Assembly (NCBI GenBank): GCA_964640725.1
Contig: CAZXIJ010000011.1
Coordinates: 1-64,000, forward strand
Direction of reading: 5' to 3'
DNA length: 64,000 nt
Origin: CALHVX01 sp964640725
Lineage (GTDB): Bacteria; Pseudomonadota; Gammaproteobacteria; Pseudomonadales; Azotimanducaceae
Below are positions 19,756-28,395 of the stretch, piece by piece. The notes below the pieces were generated by a model, which was given only the letters and a program-made list of their open reading frames with translations, searched no databases and was not told where the DNA came from. The translations under genes and the position numbers were made by a program. Numbering within the stretch: the first letter of the stretch is position 1; every line of letters starts with the position of its first letter.

Positions 19756-21633
19756 CTAGTCGCCGATCGTCGCGACGTTGTTGGCCCAGAGGTAGGTGTT
19801 AGCCCACAGGTAGCTGTTGGCCCAGAGGTAGCTGTTGGCCCACAGGTAGCTGTTGGCCCAGAGGTAGCTGTTGGACTGGTAGTCGACCGGGCCGAAGGCG
19901 TGTCCGGCCCAGGTCTGGCCCGTCACGTCCAGCCACCACCGGCTGCCCCAGACATTCTGGGTGGACCAGTTGCTGCCCTGGGCCCAGATGTTCTGCGGCG
20001 CGAAGGCCGAACTGTTCCACAGGTCCCGGGTGTCCATCATGTGCAGCGTGTTGTAATGCGTGTCGATGCTGAACCAGGGCGACAGCGAGGCCCAGACTGC
20101 TCGCTCGCTGCGGGCGAGAGCGCCGCGCACGTTCAGGACGCCGGCGCCGGCCACGTTCGGATCAACGTTGAGCTTGCGGGCCGAAAGCATCAGCCGTGCC
20201 TTGATGTCGTCCGGCGACAGGCTGCTGTCTTTGCTCAGCATGAGCAGGACGGTGCCAGACGTCAGCGCGGCCGACATGCTGCTGCCGGACAGGCGGGCAT
20301 ACTGATCGTTGCAGTTGCTGCTGCCGCAGTTGACGCCGTTGTTGTTGACCCGGCCCTTGAGCACGCTGCCCTTCATGGCCGCGGCGATGTGCTTGTTGCC
20401 CGGGGCAACCAGGTCCGGCTTGACCGTCAGGTCGATGGCGGTCGGCCCCCGGGAAGAGTAGCTGGACACGTAGTCGTCCCAGTCGTTGTTGCCGGAGCCG
20501 GCGTTCGTAAGCGAGCCGACGGTGATGATCTTCTCGGCGTTGCCGGGGCTGGTGATGGTCAGGTCGCCAAACTCGCCGTAGTTGCCGGCAGAGGCGACAA
20601 CCGCGATACCGGAATTCCAGACGTCGTTGATGGCTGAGATGACCGGATCCATGAATTCGCTGTCTTCGACCACCTTGCCGAAGGACAGGTTGGCGACCTT
20701 GATGTTGTAGCGCCAGGCGTTGCCCATCAGCCAGTCCATCGCGCGAATGACAGAAGACGCCGTGCCTTCGCCGTTGTTGCCAAGCACCTGCAGACTGACG
20801 ATCCGTGCACCGGGCGCGATGCCTGTGTATTTGCCGGCGGACAGCTCGCCGCTGCCCCCGATGGCGCCTGCGATGTGAGTGCCGTGGCCGTAGTTGTCCG
20901 GGGTGTTGAAGTTAACGTTTCGGCAGCCCGAGCTCGTTTTGCAGTCCAGCTTGGCGGCGATGTTCAGGTCCGGATGATTGCTGACGCCGGAATCGACGAC
21001 GGCGACGCCGATGCCGGTGTTCGGCGCGCGGTAGTCCGAGTCGGTCTTCTTCGGCGCCCTGGCGCTGCTGTTGTTCGAGCTGGACGATGCTTTGATCTCG
21101 CGGTCGAGGTCGAGCACGGCGACGCTGTTTTCGCTGGCCAGCTCCAGCAGCGTCTCTGCTGGCGCTTTGAGCGCGAGCATGGGCAGGTTCTCGTACTGCG
21201 TGACAATCTCGGCGCCGAGATCGACCAGGCGCTGAAGCTCCGCGGCCTCGGCCGGCGTGCGGTAGGAGACGAGCAGCTCCACCGTGCCGGTCTGGCCTCC
21301 GTCAAAGGCGGCCTGGACGGCCCTGGTCATGCGGGCCCGGGCGCGCTCTTCTTTCGTACCCTCGCTCTGGGCCTTCAGAATCGCGATCTTGTTGGGATGC
21401 ACACGCTGCTCGTTATCGATCAGCGTTGCCGAAGCCATGCCGACGGTCATGGCCGCCATCGGGGCCTGCGCGGGTGCCTGGCCCACGGTGATCGTGGGAT
21501 TCAGCGCCGGGGCGAGCCGTGGTGTCGCTGCGGTCGGTTCCGCTGGCCAGACGGGAGCGGTGTCCTGGCCCAGGGCGACCCAGGAGCCGGCGATGGCGAT
21601 GGACACTGCGATGGCGAGAGTTTTCGGCTTCAT
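19756..21633 (-). CDS. Exported subtilisin-family (S8) serine protease with NSYLWA repeat tail
   Basis: 625 residues: signal peptide (AIAVSIAIAGSWVALGQ), an I9-like inhibitory propeptide (VELLVSYRTPAEAAELQRLV to LDLDREI), then the subtilase domain. The catalytic triad is intact: Asp in VAVVDSGVSNHPDL, His in GHGTHIAGAIGG, Ser in LSGSSMSAALTSG; the oxyanion Asn is in VVASAGNYG. The C-terminus is unusual: a Trp/Asn-rich region (WAQGSNWSTQNVWGSRWW) runs into five consecutive hexapeptides of the NSYLWA type before NNVATIGD. Single gene with strong terminator. Probably secreted and self-processed; the tail may mediate surface attachment or secretion (inference). Confidence 0.93.
   Translation of the reverse strand: MKPKTLAIAVSIAIAGSWVALGQDTAPVWPAEPTAATPRLAPALNPTITVGQAPAQAPMAAMTVGMASATLIDNEQRVHPNKIAILKAQSEGTKEERARARMTRAVQAAFDGGQTGTVELLVSYRTPAEAAELQRLVDLGAEIVTQYENLPMLALKAPAETLLELASENSVAVLDLDREIKASSSSNNSSARAPKKTDSDYRAPNTGIGVAVVDSGVSNHPDLNIAAKLDCKTSSGCRNVNFNTPDNYGHGTHIAGAIGGSGELSAGKYTGIAPGARIVSLQVLGNNGEGTASSVIRAMDWLMGNAWRYNIKVANLSFGKVVEDSEFMDPVISAINDVWNSGIAVVASAGNYGEFGDLTITSPGNAEKIITVGSLTNAGSGNNDWDDYVSSYSSRGPTAIDLTVKPDLVAPGNKHIAAAMKGSVLKGRVNNNGVNCGSSNCNDQYARLSGSSMSAALTSGTVLLMLSKDSSLSPDDIKARLMLSARKLNVDPNVAGAGVLNVRGALARSERAVWASLSPWFSIDTHYNTLHMMDTRDLWNSSAFAPQNIWAQGSNWSTQNVWGSRWWLDVTGQTWAGHAFGPVDYQSNSYLWANSYLWANSYLWANSYLWANTYLWANNVATIGD
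19783..19872 (-). repeat. 18-bp tandem repeat encoding NSYLWA hexapeptides
   Basis: Five 18-bp units, nearly identical at DNA level (GTTGGCCCAGAGGTAGCT and the variant with CACAGG), encode (N-[ST]-Y-L-W-A)x5 at the C-terminus of the subtilase. The two DNA variants alternate, which suggests growth by duplication of a 36-bp pair. Confidence 0.9.
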
Positions 21634-21925
21634 GATCGGCTCGTTGCACGTTTTTGATGCCCGTTTGGTTGCAACTCCGGGACCAACCCGGGCCGGATCA
21701 GGTAAGCAGGAAGTAAAGGCTTTAAAAACAGGGAGTTGCGCTCGCCGTCAGCGCCTTGACGGCGCCGGTGACGGATTACCGTGCAAAAGCGGTGGCGGTG
21801 CGCCGAAATGATCGTGGCTGCCGCCGCTTATTCGGTGGGCGGTGCCGGATTTGCTGCGGAGACGGCGATCGTTGCGGCGGCACCGGCGCGGTTTTGTGCG
21901 CTCGCGCCCGCCCGGCTCGGACTTG

Positions 21926-22585
21926 TTACCCCCTGGCAGGGCGCCAGCCAGCTTGCCGGGCCTGCGCCTCGCTGCAGAACCAGCGCTCGCCTTTGCCCGG
22001 GGATATTCGCGTGCGGTCGTAGTGCTGCTGGCCGGGCTGGTGATAGATACGCTGGCCCGACTGGCTGATGTTGCCCTTGATGCGGCAGCCCTCCGGATTG
22101 TCAGCGGCGGCTTGCCTGGCGCGATAGGTCCAGGGCGGGACAGGCGCAGGATTCTCATGCCACAGGCCTCTCCCGGCCTCCTGGGCCAGCTTCTGGGCAG
22201 CGAGGTGCTGCGCATCGCGGTTCCATTGCCGGTAGACCCAGGCGTGGCCGTCCCGAACCAGTCGCAGGCACAGATTTTCGCCGGCGAGCGCCGGACAGCC
22301 CAGGAGCCTGCCGTAGCGGTCGGTGCCCTTGAGGGTGATCGCCAGTTCCTGGCCCTGGACGAGCAGCGCCAGGGCGCGCTGCGCCGTGCGACCGTAGCCC
22401 TGGCTCAGCTCCGGGGCGTCGATGCCGGCCAGGCGAAGTTCCAGCGATTGCCCGGAACGGGTCTCGATCCGCAGCGAATCGCCGTCGATGACCCGGGTCA
22501 CCGTCGCCGTCAGGTCCTGGGCCCCGGCGGCGGGCGCGAGCAGGACGGCGGCCGCGAGCAGGACAATGCGGCAGCTGATCGTCAT
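21926..22585 (-). CDS. Exported staphylococcal-nuclease-like protein with sunset domain
   Basis: 219 residues. Signal peptide (IVLLAAAVLLAPAAGAQ), then a thermonuclease domain: VIDGDSLRIETRSG, LRLAGIDAPELSQGYG, TDRYGRLLGCPAL, LVRDGHAWVYRQW. Ca-binding Asp and catalytic Arg/Glu positions look retained. The C-terminal ~50 residues (CRIKGNISQSGQRIYHQPG, then YDRTRISPGKGERWFCSEAQ) form a sunset domain, often found behind SNase domains. ATG 22585 is chosen because the longer frame lacks a signal peptide at its start. It would degrade extracellular or periplasmic nucleic acid. Divergent from the HD-GYP gene. Confidence 0.88.
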   Translation of the reverse strand: MTISCRIVLLAAAVLLAPAAGAQDLTATVTRVIDGDSLRIETRSGQSLELRLAGIDAPELSQGYGRTAQRALALLVQGQELAITLKGTDRYGRLLGCPALAGENLCLRLVRDGHAWVYRQWNRDAQHLAAQKLAQEAGRGLWHENPAPVPPWTYRARQAAADNPEGCRIKGNISQSGQRIYHQPGQQHYDRTRISPGKGERWFCSEAQARQAGWRPARG

Positions 22586-22768
22586 GGCAGCGAGCGGTGT
22601 TTGCGGGGGCAGGTCATAGCGGTGTGTTCGCAGCCGGGACCCGGCATTGTTCGGTACCCGGTCACGCTTCACAACCGGGCTGGCGGAAGGGTCACGTTTT
22701 CTCCTGGCCATCGGCGGCAGCGCGCCCCCGCGCCGGCCGTGCTGCCGGGCGTTGACTACGCTGTGTGC

Positions 22769-23956
22769 ATGGATCCCGCCAACCTTCAGGACAGCTACGT
22801 GCAGGTGCCCGTGCACCGCCTTGAGCAGGGCATGTACGTGGCCATGCTCGATCGTCCCTGGCTGGAGACACCCTTTGTGATGCAGGGCTTTGCGATTCAG
22901 GGCGATGACGACATTCTGACGCTCGCTCAGCATTGCGACGTCGTGTACGTGGACCCGCGGCGGGCGCACACGGTCACAGCTGCGCCGAGCATCGATGCGT
23001 CGCACCGGCGCCTGCGCGAGGACTTCTCTGCCGCCAAGGTCAGCTTCGAAAGTGCCGGTGCTGCGGTGCGGCGTGTGTTCAAGCAGCTGCGAACCCAGGG
23101 CGCTCTGGACCTGGTTGCGGTCAAGCACGCCGTTTCACCGCTCATCAAGTCGGTCATGCAGCACCAGGATGCCCTGGCGGCGCTGGCGCGGATGAAAACG
23201 AAAGACGACTATCTGTTTAACCACAGCATCGCGACCGCGGTATGGGCGGCATTGATCGGGCGCCAGGTCGGCCTGGATCGGGCGTTGCTGACCAGCCTGG
23301 CCGTCGGTGCCGCGGTTCTGGATGTCGGCAAGGTCAAGCTGCCGGAAGCGCTGCTCGGCAAGAGCGGCCTGCTCAACGCCGAAGAACGGGCGTTGATGTG
23401 TCGGCACGTTGAGTTTGGGCTCGAGCTTGCCCGCAGCAGCGGCCTGGACGATCCGGTGGTGATGCAGGTGATGGGTATGCATCACGAACGCTTCAACGGG
23501 CAAGGCTATCCGGGCGGTATCACGGCGCAGGAGACGCCACTGGTGGCGCAGATTGCAGGGCTGGCGGACAGCTACGACGCGATGCTGACGCCGCGGCCCT
23601 ACGCGGCGCCGCACACCTCTTTTACTGCCGTTCAGGAGTTGCTGGACCTGCAGGACATTGCTTTCAGCAAGCCCCTCGTCGAGCAGTTCGTGCAGGCAGT
23701 GGGGCTCTTTCCCACCGGCTGTCTGGTCGAGCTGAATACAGGAGAGGTGGGCATTGTGGTCGCGCAGAATCCGGCCCGGCGCCTGCGACCGAAAATCATG
23801 CTGGTGCTGGACGCACAGCATCAGCCGCCCGCAGACCTGGTGACCCTGGATCTCATGAAGTACAGCGCTGGCGGCGCCGACGCCGGGGCCCTCTGGATCG
23901 TCAAGGAGCTCGAGCAGGGCGCCTACGGCATCAGCGCGGCTGAGTTCTTCCTTTGA
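22769..23956 (+). CDS. DUF3391 + degenerate HD-GYP domain protein
   Basis: 395 residues. N-terminal DUF3391 (VPVHRLEQGMYVAMLDRPWL to VVYVD, residues ~8-70) precedes an HD-GYP domain (~130-320). The GYP half is intact (MHHERFNGQGYPGG) and the leading His is present (FNHSIAT). The signature HD pair, however, reads VLDVGK: the His that normally binds metal is Leu. HD-GYP proteins hydrolyse cyclic-di-GMP; loss of this ligand suggests reduced activity or a sensor/adaptor role. A C-terminal ~80-residue extension ends the protein. The ATG at 22769 (MDPANLQDSY) fits the domain start; upstream frame is a shadow of the nuclease. Overlaps the EAL gene by 4 bp. Confidence 0.85.
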   Translation: MDPANLQDSYVQVPVHRLEQGMYVAMLDRPWLETPFVMQGFAIQGDDDILTLAQHCDVVYVDPRRAHTVTAAPSIDASHRRLREDFSAAKVSFESAGAAVRRVFKQLRTQGALDLVAVKHAVSPLIKSVMQHQDALAALARMKTKDDYLFNHSIATAVWAALIGRQVGLDRALLTSLAVGAAVLDVGKVKLPEALLGKSGLLNAEERALMCRHVEFGLELARSSGLDDPVVMQVMGMHHERFNGQGYPGGITAQETPLVAQIAGLADSYDAMLTPRPYAAPHTSFTAVQELLDLQDIAFSKPLVEQFVQAVGLFPTGCLVELNTGEVGIVVAQNPARRLRPKIMLVLDAQHQPPADLVTLDLMKYSAGGADAGALWIVKELEQGAYGISAAEFFL

Positions 23957-25239
23957 AAATCGTCCCGGTAGCGGTGTTTCGGCAGGCTGTGGAAGAAGCG
24001 CGGGCTCAGCTGCGCCTGCTGCAGCGGCACGAGCCAAGCAGCCGCATGCTCGGGGTGGCGGTCATTTGCTGCGCGCCCGCCGGCAGCGCGCTGGAAGGCC
24101 AGATTTCGCAGGCGCGGGCCGAAGAGCTGGGCGCAGTTGCTGAGCGGCTCGCGGGCTGCGTGCGGAAACAAGACGCGATGTTCTGCCTGGAGCACGGCTA
24201 CTTCGCCATTCTCTACCGCGGCGTTGCCAGCCCGGCGCACTTGAAGCTTGCGGCGATGCAGCTGGAGCGGACGCTGACAGAGCCGCTGTACAGCGTCGAC
24301 GACCGCGTCAATCGGCGGCTGCACGCCGCGATCTCCGGCTATACCGCCGACCAGACTGTGGCGCCGCTGCTCAAACGTTTGATGGACGGCGTCCGGCGCG
24401 CCCGGCGCGATGGCGCCGTGCTGGTGACAGCGGAGTTGGCGGCTGCTGAGCCAGACCAGGAAGACAATCTGCTCGAAGCGCTGGAGCAGGCGCTGGTCGA
24501 AGGCGAGCTGGTGCCTTACTTTCAGCCCAAGGTGCACAGCCGCTTTCGCAGCCTGGTCGGCGCCGAGGCGCTCATTCGCTGGCAATCGCCGCAGCGTGGC
24601 CTGGTACCTCCGGACCGCTTTGTGCCACTCATCGAACAGTCCGAGCTCGTGGCGCCGTTCACGTACCAGCTGTTTCGCCAGGTGCTGTCGGCGATGCAGC
24701 AATGGCCCCGGCAGGTCAGCGTCGCGGTCAACGTCCCGGGCACCCTCATCACGGCGCCGCACCTCCCCGATGCCATCGCCGACGCGCTCGGCCTGTTCTC
24801 CATGCCGCCATCGCAGCTCAGCATTGAAGTGACCGAGGCCAGCTTTGTCGGCGACCTGGCTGCGACCCGCGGCGCCCTGGACCGCATACGCGCCATGGGG
24901 GTTCGTGTCAGTATCGATGACTTCGGTACCGGCTACTCGTCCCTGGCCTACCTGCGAGACCTGCCGGTGGACGAAGTGAAGCTGGACCGCAGCTTTATCC
25001 GCCATCTGGACGTGCAGGAAAAGGACCAGCTGCTGGTCGGCAGCGTGATTGAGCTGGCGCACCGCATGGGCCTGAAGGTTGTGGGGGAGGGGGTCGAAAC
25101 GGAAGCGGTGGCTGAGACTCTGACCAGGCTCGGCTGTGATGTGCTGCAGGGCTTTCTGTTTGGCAAGCCGGTGCCGAGCGATGATTTTGCGCAGTGGATG
25201 CAACGCATGCCAGCCTCCCGGCGCGCCGGGAGGGGCTAG
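23953..25239 (+). CDS. EAL-domain cyclic-di-GMP phosphodiesterase with degenerate GGDEF-like N-terminus
   Basis: 428 residues, TTG start overlapping the HD-GYP stop (TTGA), so the pair is translationally coupled. Residues ~1-150 look like a worn GGDEF fold (CLEHGYFAILYRGVAS in place of GGDEF). The EAL domain (~170-410) keeps the catalytic set: GAEALIRW, VNVPGTL (Asn), IEVTEASF (Glu), DDFGTGYSSLAYLRDLP (Asp-Asp), VDEVKLDRSF (Lys), GEGVET (Glu) and LQGFLFGKP (Gln). It should therefore convert c-di-GMP to pGpG. Cytosolic, no membrane spans. With the defective HD-GYP upstream, this is probably the active enzyme of the pair. Confidence 0.92.
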   Translation: MKIVPVAVFRQAVEEARAQLRLLQRHEPSSRMLGVAVICCAPAGSALEGQISQARAEELGAVAERLAGCVRKQDAMFCLEHGYFAILYRGVASPAHLKLAAMQLERTLTEPLYSVDDRVNRRLHAAISGYTADQTVAPLLKRLMDGVRRARRDGAVLVTAELAAAEPDQEDNLLEALEQALVEGELVPYFQPKVHSRFRSLVGAEALIRWQSPQRGLVPPDRFVPLIEQSELVAPFTYQLFRQVLSAMQQWPRQVSVAVNVPGTLITAPHLPDAIADALGLFSMPPSQLSIEVTEASFVGDLAATRGALDRIRAMGVRVSIDDFGTGYSSLAYLRDLPVDEVKLDRSFIRHLDVQEKDQLLVGSVIELAHRMGLKVVGEGVETEAVAETLTRLGCDVLQGFLFGKPVPSDDFAQWMQRMPASRRAGRG

Positions 25240-25273
25240 GAGGGCGCGCCTCCCACGTCCTCAAAGGCGATCG

Positions 25274-25301
25274 TTGCAACACCGATCGGCTTCGCTACAA
25301 T
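25274..25301 (+). promoter_or_regulatory. Sigma-70-type promoter of tRNA-Ser
   Basis: TTGCAA (25274-25279), 16-base spacer, TACAAT (25296-25301), ending 17 bases before the mature tRNA. Good match to -35/-10 consensus. Confidence 0.7.
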
Positions 25302-25318
25302 GCGCGCCCGCTCAGCCT

Positions 25319-25409
25319 GGAGAGGTGCCGGAGTGGTCGAACGGGCTTGACTCGAAATCAAGTGACCTCCTCGTGGGGTCCGTGGGTTCGAATCCCACCC
25401 TCTCCGCCA
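25319..25409 (+). tRNA. tRNA-Ser (CGA anticodon)
   Basis: Acceptor stem GGAGAGG pairs with CCTCTCC (25399-25405); CCA is encoded at 25407-25409. The anticodon stem CTTGA/TCAAG (25346-25350, 25358-25362) encloses CTCGAAA, giving anticodon CGA at 25353-25355, which reads UCG. A long variable arm (CCTCCTCGTGGGG) and T-arm GTGGGTTCGAATCCCAC confirm a class II tRNA-Ser. It is preceded by its own promoter and followed by a terminator. Confidence 0.97.
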
Positions 25410-25455
25410 TCTTGAGATGCTGCTCAGGACGATTCGAACCCTGCTCGCTTAACTC

Positions 25456-25477
25456 AAAACCGCCTGCATGCGGTTTT
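25456..25477. terminator. Bidirectional hairpin terminator after tRNA-Ser
   Basis: AAAACCGC (25456-25463), loop CTGCAT, GCGGTTTT (25470-25477): perfect 8-bp arms with an A-tract before and a T-tract after. A second perfect 8-bp hairpin TTCGAACC-GAT-GGTTCGAA follows at 25489-25507. Confidence 0.75.
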
Positions 25478-25510
25478 GCGCTCGCACCTTCGAACCGATG
25501 GTTCGAAGTG

Positions 25511-25529
25511 AATCCCACCCTCTCCGCCA
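25511..25529 (+). repeat. Direct copy of the tRNA-Ser 3' end
   Basis: The last 19 bases of the tRNA (25391-25409, AATCCCACCCTCTCCGCCA) recur exactly at 25511-25529, preceded by GGTTCGA with a small insertion. The spacing is 120 bp. Such 3'-end duplications arise from tRNA-targeted integration (att sites) or from decay of a second tRNA copy. No integrase is in the window. Confidence 0.8.
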
Positions 25530-25567
25530 GCGGCGTTAACATGTCCTCAAACTCAAGGGACACAAAG

Positions 25568-27163
25568 ATGCTGCACCGACTCTCGATACTGATGTTGCTG
25601 GTTTTCCTGGCGGCACCGGCGCTGGCCGTCCAGGTCAACACCGCTCAAGGCAAGCTGCAGGGCGTTACGCGAGACGGTGTATCGATCTTCAAGGCGGTGC
25701 CCTATTCCTTGCCGCCAACCGGTGTACGACGCTGGCGGGCCCCAGAGCCGCCGGCCAGCTGGCGCGGCGTGCGCCGGGCCGATGCCTTCGCGCCGCAGTG
25801 CGTGCAGTCGCCGTACCCGGAAGCCTCGATGTTCGCGCAACCGGCCTCGCCCCAGAGCGAAGACTGCCTGTACCTGAATGTCTGGTCGGCGAACGTCGGC
25901 GGCGAACAGCCCGCGGCCGTCATGGTCTGGATCCACGGCGGCGGGCTGACGCGCGGCTCCGGCGCCAGCTCGATCTACGAGGGCAGTAACCTCGCGCGCA
26001 AGGGCGTGGTGCTGGTCACGATCAACTACCGGCTCGGGGCCTTCGGCTATCTGGCCCATCCGGAGCTCAGCGCCGAGGCGAAAGCGCAAGGCTCGGCTGC
26101 CTCCAGCGGCAACTACGGCACGCTGGATCAGATCGCCGCCCTGCGGTGGGTACAACAGAACATCACCGCGTTCGGCGGAGACCCGGAGCGGGTGACGATT
26201 TTTGGCGAATCGGCCGGTGCCTGGAGCGTCAACCACCTGACCGCATCGCCCCTGGCGGCGGGGCTGTTCGCGCGCGCGATTGGCCAGAGCGGCGGCAAGT
26301 TCGACCCGATGCCGGAGCTGGCCACGGACCAGCCAGGGCAGCCGGCGGCCGAGACGATTGGTCTGCGGTTTGCGCGACAGCTCGGCGCGGCGAATCTGGC
26401 GCAGCTTCGCGCGCTGCCGGCCACAGCGGTCCAGGCAGGGTTCGAGACCTTTCCCGTCGAGCGCTTTGCCCAGCCGAATGTTGACGGCCATGTCTTTCCC
26501 GACCACATCGCGCGCATCTTCGAACGCGGCGAGCACAATCACGTTGATCTGCTGGTGGGTTCCAACGCGGACGAAGGCACGAACCTGATGCCGCCGCCCG
26601 AGAGCGCCGAGCAGGTGGCCGGGATGCTGGAGTCGCTGGCCGGCCCCCTGGCCTCGCAGGTGCGCGACGGCTACGGCGGCGTGGATGCCTGGCGCGCGAG
26701 CTACTACGGTTTCTTTCGGGATCTGCGCTTTACCTGGCCCATGCAGCAGTGGGCCGGGGCAGCCACCCGCGCCGGCGATCGAACATTTCTGTATTACTTC
26801 ACCTTCGAGCCGCCGGGACCGCTCGACGGGCGCCTGGGGGCCTATCACGCGGCGGAGATCCGCTATGTGTTCGACAACGCCGCCATCACCTTCGACGGCA
26901 AACCGGCGACGGCCGAGGAGCTGGCGCTGGGCGATACCCTGTCGAGCTACTGGACCAGCTTTGCGCGGACCGGCACGCCCGTCGCGGATGGCGCGCCGGT
27001 CTGGAAGTCTTTCGGCAAGCGCCGGGGCGGCTATCTGGAGCTGGCGGCACAGCCCGTCGCCAGGCGCGGGCATCCCCAGAAAGCGCAGGTGGCGCTGGTT
27101 GACCGGCTGCAGCAGGCGCGCTGGCGCCGCCACGACGGCTCAGAGCAGGAAGCCGGCGAGTAG
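25568..27163 (+). CDS. Exported type-B carboxylesterase
   Basis: 531 residues, alpha/beta hydrolase fold of the carboxylesterase/para-nitrobenzyl esterase type. The ATG at 25568 has AAGGGA upstream and opens a clean signal peptide (ILMLLVFLAAPALAV); the in-frame ATG 25541 and the longer frame (which reads through the tRNA) are rejected. Motifs: FKAVPYSLPP, SEDCLYLNVW, WIHGGGLTRGSG (oxyanion hole), FGESAGAWSVNHL (nucleophile Ser), GSNADEGTNL (acid), GAYHAAEIRYVF (His). Likely periplasmic or secreted ester hydrolase. It directly follows the tRNA-derived repeat. Confidence 0.93.
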   Translation: MLHRLSILMLLVFLAAPALAVQVNTAQGKLQGVTRDGVSIFKAVPYSLPPTGVRRWRAPEPPASWRGVRRADAFAPQCVQSPYPEASMFAQPASPQSEDCLYLNVWSANVGGEQPAAVMVWIHGGGLTRGSGASSIYEGSNLARKGVVLVTINYRLGAFGYLAHPELSAEAKAQGSAASSGNYGTLDQIAALRWVQQNITAFGGDPERVTIFGESAGAWSVNHLTASPLAAGLFARAIGQSGGKFDPMPELATDQPGQPAAETIGLRFARQLGAANLAQLRALPATAVQAGFETFPVERFAQPNVDGHVFPDHIARIFERGEHNHVDLLVGSNADEGTNLMPPPESAEQVAGMLESLAGPLASQVRDGYGGVDAWRASYYGFFRDLRFTWPMQQWAGAATRAGDRTFLYYFTFEPPGPLDGRLGAYHAAEIRYVFDNAAITFDGKPATAEELALGDTLSSYWTSFARTGTPVADGAPVWKSFGKRRGGYLELAAQPVARRGHPQKAQVALVDRLQQARWRRHDGSEQEAGE

Positions 27164-27250
27164 CGCAAGCTTTGCTGTGCGGGAGGCGCGCGCCTTGGCC
27201 TGCGTCTCCGCCCCCGCTAGCATGGGGCATCGCATGAGGGGGAGCAGGCG

Positions 27251-27883
27251 ATGAATCTCAAGAAGCTTCGCGACGCCGAAGCGCTGTTCTTTCAGATGTA
27301 TCCCGGCGGCTTTGCGGACGAAGGCCTGGCGCACATCGGCAAAAAGCACAACGTGGCCAAGCTCTCCGAGTTTGCCCGGACGGCCCTGGCGAAAAAGCAG
27401 TTCAGCAAGCCCGCTGCTTTGCTGGAGGACGTGATCCGCATCGTCAGCCGCTCGTCCATGGTCTCTATGTTCGAGAAGCCGAAGTTTCGCGACCACATCA
27501 ACGGCCTGGCCCGGAGCGACCGGGAAGTGCTCGTGGCCGGCTACCAGTCCATGCTGCACGGCGGCCAGAAGAAGGGCTTTGAGCAGGTACTGGCGGTGCT
27601 CACCGAGGGCAAGCTGGCGCGCTGGAGTCTGATGAGCATTGTCGCCCACCACTATCGGCCGCAGCGCGACGTGTTCGTGAAGCCGACCACCACCAAGAAT
27701 GTGATCCGCCACTTCGAACTGGAGGGGCTGGAGTACAAGCCGCGACCGAGCTGGGCCTTTTACGAGGGGTATCGGGAGGCCATCGATACCATGAAGGCCA
27801 AGGTGCATCCGTCTCTGTCTCCGAACAACGCCGCCTTTACAGGATTTTTGATGATGACCACCGGACCAGGACGCGAAGCATGA
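27251..27883 (+). CDS. Conserved hypothetical protein
   Basis: 210 residues, soluble, mostly helical, basic. No catalytic motif or family that I recognise; the even codon use, strong GGGGGAG ribosome site and 4-bp ATGA overlap with the next gene support coding. Notable segments: ALFFQMYPGGFADEGLAHIG, LSEFARTALAKKQFSKP, LMSIVAHHYRPQRDVFVKPT, FYEGYREAIDTMK. First gene of an overlapping run that continues with a DUF6265-like lipoprotein and an acyl-CoA ligase; functional link unknown. Confidence 0.8.
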   Translation: MNLKKLRDAEALFFQMYPGGFADEGLAHIGKKHNVAKLSEFARTALAKKQFSKPAALLEDVIRIVSRSSMVSMFEKPKFRDHINGLARSDREVLVAGYQSMLHGGQKKGFEQVLAVLTEGKLARWSLMSIVAHHYRPQRDVFVKPTTTKNVIRHFELEGLEYKPRPSWAFYEGYREAIDTMKAKVHPSLSPNNAAFTGFLMMTTGPGREA

Positions 27884-28395
27884 TTCTTTCCAGCAGACGA
27901 TTGGGCGGCATCCTTTTGCTGCAGCTGGCCCTGAGCGGCTGTGCCACCGCGGCTGCGGAATCGCAGACGGCCTCCGCCCCGAACGACAAACCTTCGGTCG
28001 CGCAGCTGGCCTGGCTCACCGGCGCCTGGGAAGGTCCCCTGGGGCCGCGGATTCTTGAGGAGCGCTGGGCACCGGCGATCGGCAACGCCATGACCGCGCT
28101 GGTCCGGTTTCGCGAAAACGATGCACTGGAGACCCTGGAGCTGGTGTCCATCACCGAAACGGCCGACAGCCTGGAGCTGCGCATCCAGCAGTGGGACCCT
28201 GCCATGGTCGCCCGGGCACCGGCGCAGACGATGACGCTGGCGGAGTTAGGGCCGCGTTACGTGCGCTTTGATGCGGCGACCGAAGGCGGCATCAAAGTGC
28301 TCGGCTACCGGCGCACCGGCGAAGACCAGCTTACCGTCGAGGTCACCCTGACTGAAGGCAACGTGCTCAACATCCCGCTCGAGGCGCGCCCATGA
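27880..28395 (+). CDS. DUF6265-like lipoprotein
   Basis: 171 residues. Signal peptide with lipobox ALSGC, then a ~130-residue beta-rich domain beginning VAQLAWLTGAWEG, with ILEERWAPAIGNAM and MVARAPAQTMTLAELGPRYV. This arrangement (W-L-x-G-x-W start, E-x-W) matches DUF6265 proteins, lipocalin-like barrels of unknown role. Overlaps both neighbours by 4 bp (ATGA), so co-translated with them. Confidence 0.78.
   Translation: MILSSRRLGGILLLQLALSGCATAAAESQTASAPNDKPSVAQLAWLTGAWEGPLGPRILEERWAPAIGNAMTALVRFRENDALETLELVSITETADSLELRIQQWDPAMVARAPAQTMTLAELGPRYVRFDAATEGGIKVLGYRRTGEDQLTVEVTLTEGNVLNIPLEARP

Noticed and set aside
25136..25567. Carboxylesterase frame extending upstream through the tRNA
   Set aside because: It reads through tRNA-Ser and its terminator; the signal peptide and ribosome site place the start at 25568.
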